Below are positions 58,473-64,000 of a DNA stretch of 64,000 bases, piece by piece. The notes beneath the pieces are model-generated. The model was not told the DNA's origin, did no database searches, and was given only the letters and a program-made list of their open reading frames with translations. This DNA comes from Phyto melanocephala (lineage: Eukaryota > Arthropoda > Insecta > Diptera > Rhinophoridae), in NCBI GenBank assembly GCA_941918925.1, contig OW799234.1:128630895-128694894 (forward strand). The letters are read 5' to 3'. The position numbers and the translations under genes are program-made. How positions within the stretch are numbered: position 1 is the first letter of the stretch; each line of letters opens with the position of its first letter.

Positions 58473-59420
58473 AAACAAGTAAGAGTGCTATATTCGGACG
58501 TGCTGAATCTGATAATACACTTCACCATCATATACATACATACGTATAATCCCACATCGTAGCTCAACCGATATTTCATGTTATACGCCAGTTTTCCTTA
58601 TTATTTCCAACGCCATCATTGATTTTGAATTTTAACGTACTTAGCTAACAGTATTCTACTCGTCAAGCCCTTTTTTTGATACCCATATTGATAAGGGTTA
58701 AACAATTTTTTTCCACCATTTTGTTTTAGACGCCATCTAGGATTTTACAGTTTTTAAAAATTTACTGTATTCTACTGATCAAGCCCTTTTGATACCAATA
58801 TTGACAGTGTTAAAGAAGTTACATTTTAAAATACCAGGTTTGATCCATTTGTCCGTCATTTTGTTATAGTGCTTATATTGCGCTAGTCAAGACTTTTTAT
58901 ATGATACTAATATTGACTCTCTTGACGCTAAAAAAAAATTCATTTTCGTTTGTAAATTTTTGAATAAATATTAAAAAAAAAAAATTTTGCCTATAACTTT
59001 ACCGATTAGAGTACGCTTTATTCAAAAATTTTCATGAATATCTCTAGAGGCATATTATATCTACAAATAGTAGCAAAGGTACCTATAAATTATTCTATGG
59101 CTGAAAATTTTTATTTTTGGTGGTAAAAATATGGAAAAAAACAGAGGCAGTCGTGTTTATTTGCTCATATCTCAGAAAGTTATGAGGCAATTTTGCTGAA
59201 TTTCAATAGCGATTTATTTCCGGATATTTCCAAAAGATTGATACTATAAACAGATCTTCGGAACATATGGTTGCTTCTAAAAGTTGATTTCAACCAACAC
59301 GCTGACAGACGGGTAGGGCTTAATCGACTCCTCTATACATAAGCTTTAAGAAAGTAGAAATTACGAAGGGAATGACAAAGCTATATATATCCTTGTGTAC
59401 CATAGGTGAAGGGTATAAAA
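58473..59420 (-). mobile_element. Helentron-like element, copy 9, divergent subfamily
   Basis: Starts AACAAGTAAGAGTGCTATATTCGGA (hairpin partly decayed) and ends CATAGGTGAAGGGTATAAAA. The interior carries repeated text of about 120 bp (TATTCTACT(C/G)(G/A)TCAAGCCCTTTT, CCATTTTGTTTTAGA..) instead of a homopolymer tract. The degraded element at 23640 is its closest relative here. Confidence 0.65.
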
Positions 59421-59536
59421 AGAGAGATAAAAATTGTTCTCCTTTACGCTATCACCTTGTGTAATTACACCACGCATGTTTGTATTTTATAATGAACGAG
59501 TAATAACACGCATATTTTAAATTTATTATAAATTAA

Positions 59537-59652
59537 GGGCCGTATTCATAAAAAATATTTTAGGTTTATTGAAGGCTTTTTGACAAATTTCTCTACAACA
59601 TCTGTCAAATAAGCCTTTAATAAACCTAAAATATTTTTTATGAATATGGCCC
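59537..59652. mobile_element. Fold-back MITE with TAA duplication, copy 3
   Basis: Ends GGGCCGTATTCATAAAAAAT / ATTTTTTATGAATATGGCCC with flanking TAA. 116 bp, close to copy 1 except for the loop, which is in the opposite orientation. Confidence 0.8.
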
Positions 59653-60371
59653 TAAATATGTTATTTATTTATATAATAAAAAGCTGCCAATTTTTATTAT
59701 ATTTCTCATGCAAAAAAATATAATTCTTTATTACACTAATAGTCTTATATAAAAATATAGACGAACTGAAAATTTAACATTTTTATATGAGAGTTGCAAT
59801 TAATATCAAATATTTAACCGTAATAAAGTTCAGTATAAGGGGGTAAGTAGTCGTGTTCCCTTGAGATTTATTTTAAATCCACTTAAGCAATTTACACTTT
59901 AATAAAGAACTCAAGGTCAATTTAATTGAAATTTGTTCATCATATAAAAAATTTACCGACTAATTTTTTGAAGTACTTGAAGTTTTAATTCCATTTTAAA
60001 CTAAAAACAAAATCAATCATTCCAACAATTTCCTACAGATTTCTTTTTATTTTTCAAAAATACCCGCATTTCTAATAAATAAACAAACTTCGTTTTTCAA
60101 TCAAACTTCAAATTGAAAATTTTGACAAGCTTAAATAAAAGATCAATGAAATTTTATATTTAAACAAACATAATTGCGTCATTAAAAATCTCTAATAATA
60201 AATAACAACAACAAACAATCTTGATCTTTTAAAACAAAATTTGACATAAAACGTTGACGGATGTGTCAAAATTGTGTATGTTTTTCTCGGCCTTTACTTT
60301 AAGTAGAAAAATGAAAAATGTATTAAGGGGTTGAGTAAACGTATGGATCATAAAAATCATAACCAGGGAAG
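59653..60371. other. AT-rich intron sequence
   Basis: Nothing recognised. Confidence 0.5.
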
Positions 60372-60992
60372 TAGTTAATAAGCAAACAAAAAATACACTA
60401 AAATAAAAAAGATGCAAATACGCATCTACAAATTACATTCGAACTTTCCTAATGTAATCTTCCAAACAATGAAGCTTGACCTATTATGAACTGACTTTAT
60501 AGCGTTGGCCAAACAATACAATAAGTTGTTGACCTTAAAAATTTTTTTTTGTGACAGTTTTAACCGCTCGGGTAAAATAGTGATATTTAACACGAACAAA
60601 GACAATATTTTAATACTCGACCTTATTTTTATCAGTTAAAGTTTGATTTATTTAACATTTTTGGTGGTAAAAATATGGAAAAAAACAGAGGCAGTCGTGT
60701 TTATATAGTTAATAAGCAAACAAAAAATACACTAAAATAAAAAAGATGCAAATACGCATCTACAAATTACATTCGAACTTTCCTAATGTAATCTTCCAAA
60801 CAATGAAGCTTGACCTATTATGAACTGACTTTATAGCGTTGGCCAAACAATACAATAAGTTGTTGACCTTAAAAATTTTTTTTTGTGACAGTTTTAACCG
60901 CTCGGGTAAAATAGTGATATTTAACACGAACAAAGACAATATTTTAATACTCGACCTTATTTTTATCAGTTAAAGTTTGATTTATTTAACAT
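60372..60992. repeat. Exact 287-bp tandem duplication with a 47-bp insert
   Basis: 60372-60658 and 60706-60992 read the same throughout (TAGTTAATAAGCAAACAAAA to ATTTATTTAACAT). The spacer, together with the last two bases of the first copy, matches 59113-59160 inside the Helentron-like copy 9 for 48 bp. Confidence 0.9.
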
Positions 60993-61413
60993 GGTGGCAT
61001 CATTGCAGCGACATTAAAACAAAGGTGGTACTTAAACTCTATCATTATTCTTTTTGTATTTCTTGTTAAAAGCTAATGCCAATTTGGTTGATAATTTTCT
61101 GGACTCCGACCTAGTTTCCTAGTTTATCGAAGACTGTTAACCAAACGAATGGCATGGGACAATATAACATTTTTGAAGTAACTCAAAGTTTCCACCACTT
61201 TTTATCCATTTTTCAGTTTTGAAAGTTCTACTTTAAATTTTATACAAGGAAGTCAAACTAATATTGCAACTCGTTGTTGTAGCAAACGCTTTAATATCTG
61301 TAGTGTTGAATCCCAGCGTATATATATGTCTTCTATAAAGACTATGCCGTTAAAAATATAACATCAAACCTAAAGTACCGCTGATATGCCGGTATCAGAT
61401 GCAACCTCAAACA
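60993..61413. other. AT-rich intron sequence
   Basis: Nothing recognised. Confidence 0.5.
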
Positions 61414-61917
61414 TCTATATATATAAAAGTGAAACTTTCTCTGTGTGTGTGTGTTAGCTATAGACTCCGAAACTGTAAAACCGATCGGACTCAAACTTTG
61501 GCAAGTTGTTGTACACATTCCAGGAAGTGTTTATGGGTGGCAAAAAGTGGGTGGGGCCACGCTCATAAAAAATTAGTTATCATTATTAGCTACTTGCACT
61601 CGACCGATTTTTCTGAAACTTTCCACACATATTGAGCTGTCATGACTATATAATTTCGTGATTAGAAAAGTGGGCAGGGCCAAGCCCATAAAAAAAATTA
61701 TAATTTTCAGCTACTTGAACTTCACCGATTTTTCTGAAACTTTGCACACATATTGAGCTGTCATGAATATACAGTTTCGTGATAAGAAAAGTGGGAAGTG
61801 CCACGCCCATTAAAAAAAAGTTATAATTTTAAGGTTTTTGCACTTGATATTTAATTTAAATTCAGAATGCATTTTTATTCTTAAAGGAGCGTAGCAACGC
61901 GCGCCGGGCTTTTCTAG
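61414..61917 (+). mobile_element. Third Helitron of the same family, three internal units
   Basis: Precise A|TCTATATATATAAAAGTG start and TTTCTAG|T end, GTAGCAACGCGCGCCGGGC 3' region, and three ~122-bp units starting near 61547, 61670 and 61792. The open frame at 61399-61635 is only repeat sequence. Confidence 0.82.
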
Positions 61918-62770
61918 TTTTAAATAAAAATTCTGTGTAATAAAGTTACCACCAAATATTTATATTTAAAAAAAATAATTTTTTTTTCAGTGTACTACAC
62001 ATATACGATTTTCTTCAATTATTAAAAATGAATATAAAAACCGAAGGTTACCGCACTACTTCAGAATATTAAAACAAAAAAAAACAAGAAAATTAAATCA
62101 TTTAAAGAACTTATTCCAAAAGAAAGAAAAAAAAATTATATCAAAAGAACTAAAACGAACCAAATATATTTTGCCATTTAAAAAGTGATAAACAATATTT
62201 GACAGCTGTCATTTCCTTTTAACGGCCGCACAGTACACAAACACATATACAAACACATACATATACTTTAGCACAAAGAACTCAATTTTCTTTGGAGTTT
62301 TCTCGTATTTCTGTATATTTATTATACAAAGTGATTTGTTTGAGTGATGGAAAATGTAGACTTTTTCCTTATACCTACATATTCAATGCTATTTAACGAG
62401 CCGTAGGTAAAGTAGTGTAAAACCAAATGTTTTCCAAATAAATATTTATATAATTATGCGTTTGTTTATGCCAGTGTTTTTTAAGCTTTTAGAAGAGAAA
62501 AAAATTGCCATAAATTTCTACATGAAACGGTTTCAGTTTAATGTTGTTTTCTTATGCGTTTGTATTATTTATTAATTTTTTTTTTTTTGCTTAAAATTTG
62601 TTAAAATTTTGTTTAATGAAGCATAAAAAATCATGTGAATATTAATGATTTAATATTTCATTTTTTTGGGTTGTTTTTCTCTCATTTAAACAAAAGGAAA
62701 TAGGCTTTAATTAAAACATTTTATATTGAATGAACATGGTACAAAGTTGTTTTTACATACATATTTATTA
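61918..62770. other. AT-rich intron sequence
   Basis: Nothing recognised. Confidence 0.5.
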
Positions 62771-63677
62771 GGGTGATCAATTATTCGACTTTTTTCAAAA
62801 ACAGGTTTTCGAATAGTGTGAAAATTTGTATTTTGAAAAAACCGGTTGCTTTTTGTTAAATTATGGGAAACTCGGTTAATCAGGTTTAAATTAGGCAGCC
62901 ATATAAATCCGTTTTATAATTTGAAAAAAGACGTATCTGCCATTTGGAAAAATCTACAGGATGAGACAAAAAACAATTGTAAAAAAGTTATGCTCGTAAC
63001 TTAAAAAAATAAAAAAAATTTAGGCTACAATGTTTTTTTTTTAATTTTTTAATTATATATTAGACTCTGTTTAAGTCTATTACAAAATTTTGTGTCTTCT
63101 ACTTTTCATTTTTAAAAATATTAGTCTTGTCTTGTTTGAATAAGGCTTTTATACAATTACGGATTAAAAATACTTAATGATTTTATTTGCTGGTTATGCA
63201 TATAATTTGTAAAACATTGTATATTTTTTTCCTAATAAAAATATTAAAAGCACTTTGTTTCATTTTGATCTACATACATATATAGGGGGTTTTAATACAT
63301 ATAAATATATTTTGAATGGTGTTATAAGATGTATCATTTAAATTTTTGATAAAATATAACTACTTCATGAGCAGCAAAAGAAAGGTCTCCTCGTTACTAA
63401 ATAGACATTTTAAAATAAATTTTGTTTTATGTTTGTGTTATGGAAAAGTATTTAAGAAATTTGCAGATTTTAGAAAAGTGTTTTGTATTTGATATACTTC
63501 GGTACGATTGGTTGCAAAGGCAAATGAGCATAAGCTCACTATTGAAAGTAATCGGTTTCTGAAAGTAAAACAAAAACCGTTTATTCGATATCAAAAAATC
63601 AACTTTTGGAAAAAACCGACAGCAAAAAGAGTTAAAGGTCGGGTTTTCCATCGGTTGTAAAACTGATTCGATCACCC
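62771..63677. mobile_element. DNA element with GGGTGATC inverted repeats and TA flanks
   Basis: TA|GGGTGATCAATTATTCGA at the left and TGATTCGATCACCC|TA at the right. Sub-terminal text on both sides contains AAAAACCGGTT / GGTTTTTTCC-type words and TTCGA. The interior is AT-rich with no transposase. A degraded relative lies at 4840-5225. Confidence 0.6.
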
Positions 63678-64000
63678 TAAATCTTTTCTTTTGTACATTG
63701 ATATAGTAACTATCTAAACATGGACCGTTTTTACATTACATTCAAATTATAAAATTGTTATCAAAAGTAGCTCCTACTTATCTTAACCAATTAGAGATTA
63801 TAGTTTTCCAGGAGAGTCACCAAATATACAGGGTGTCTGGTGGCAAATTTATATTTGTTAATACAAAAAGTTCCAAAATTCCGTTTGAATTATCAATTGT
63901 GCGGATTCGTCAGTCACGATGTCGTTGCTCGTTGACAATTTTGTTCAAAGTTCAGTATTCGACGTATTCGTCGATGGACTGAGTGGAAATTTAATTCAAT
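63678..64000. other. Non-coding DNA at the right edge
   Basis: Slightly less AT-rich, with CAGGGTGTCTGGTGGCAAAT at about 63829, and cut by the window end. TTGTTATCAAAAGTAGCT also occurs at about 8277, so part may belong to a dispersed repeat. Confidence 0.35.

Noticed and set aside
61399..61635. 78-codon frame
   Set aside because: Lies within Helitron terminal and internal repeat sequence.

Overview
The window looks like nuclear DNA from a higher fly, most likely a calyptrate (blowfly or house-fly type). It is very AT-rich, has no operon-like gene packing, and carries long A/T homopolymer tracts, ATGT/ACAT microsatellites and fly-type transposons. The organism call is an inference from repeat style, not from a host gene I can name with certainty. 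No rRNA, tRNA or CRISPR array was recognised.

Only one host coding segment is well supported: a 126-nt internal exon at 57582-57707 on the + strand. It has a strong polypyrimidine tract, a tandem TAGCAG acceptor and a perfect GTGAGT donor, and it encodes the first strand and carboxylate-binding loop of a PDZ domain. The simplest reading is that most of the window is one or two giant introns of a multi-PDZ scaffold gene. A Grip-like identity is possible but unproven. A 28-nt microexon candidate at 51194-51221 is phase-compatible with it but weak.

Almost everything else recognisable is mobile DNA. (1) There are at least nine Helentron-like non-autonomous elements (HINE/DINE-1-like, sub-terminal TATACCCTTCAC inverted repeats, 3' TTCGGC/GCCGAA hairpin) at 431, 9228, 9341, 29722, 33751, 35366, 41104, 43958, 53048 and 58473, plus degraded relatives. 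(2) Canonical Helitrons with A|TC...CTAG|T ends lie at 14428-14689, 15378-16378 with 16379-16877 joined head to tail, and 61414-61917. (3) DNA-transposase fossils include three of one mariner-like family (2220-2990, 9486-10095, 44880-45475), a Tc1-like one split by a Helentron-like insertion (52935-54150), a hAT C-terminus (19560-19990) and a pogo-like element with TA duplications (54996-56001). (4) Short inverted-repeat elements include three members of a fold-back family flanked by TAA duplications (15044, 54688, 59537). (5) A non-LTR retrotransposon endonuclease fragment lies at 48228-48613.

The window is mainly a record of nested insertions. A mariner relic sits inside one Helentron-like element, which itself sits inside another (9228-11990). 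A Helentron-like element splits a Tc1 transposase (53048-53800), another lies within an older inverted-repeat element (29398-30550), and a Helitron interrupts a degraded element (14250-14980). Other notable structures are a 361-bp uninterrupted (ATGT)n array (40039-40399) and an exact 287-bp duplication whose junction carries 48 bp copied from 1.5 kb away (60372-60992). I found no convincing new multi-gene system.
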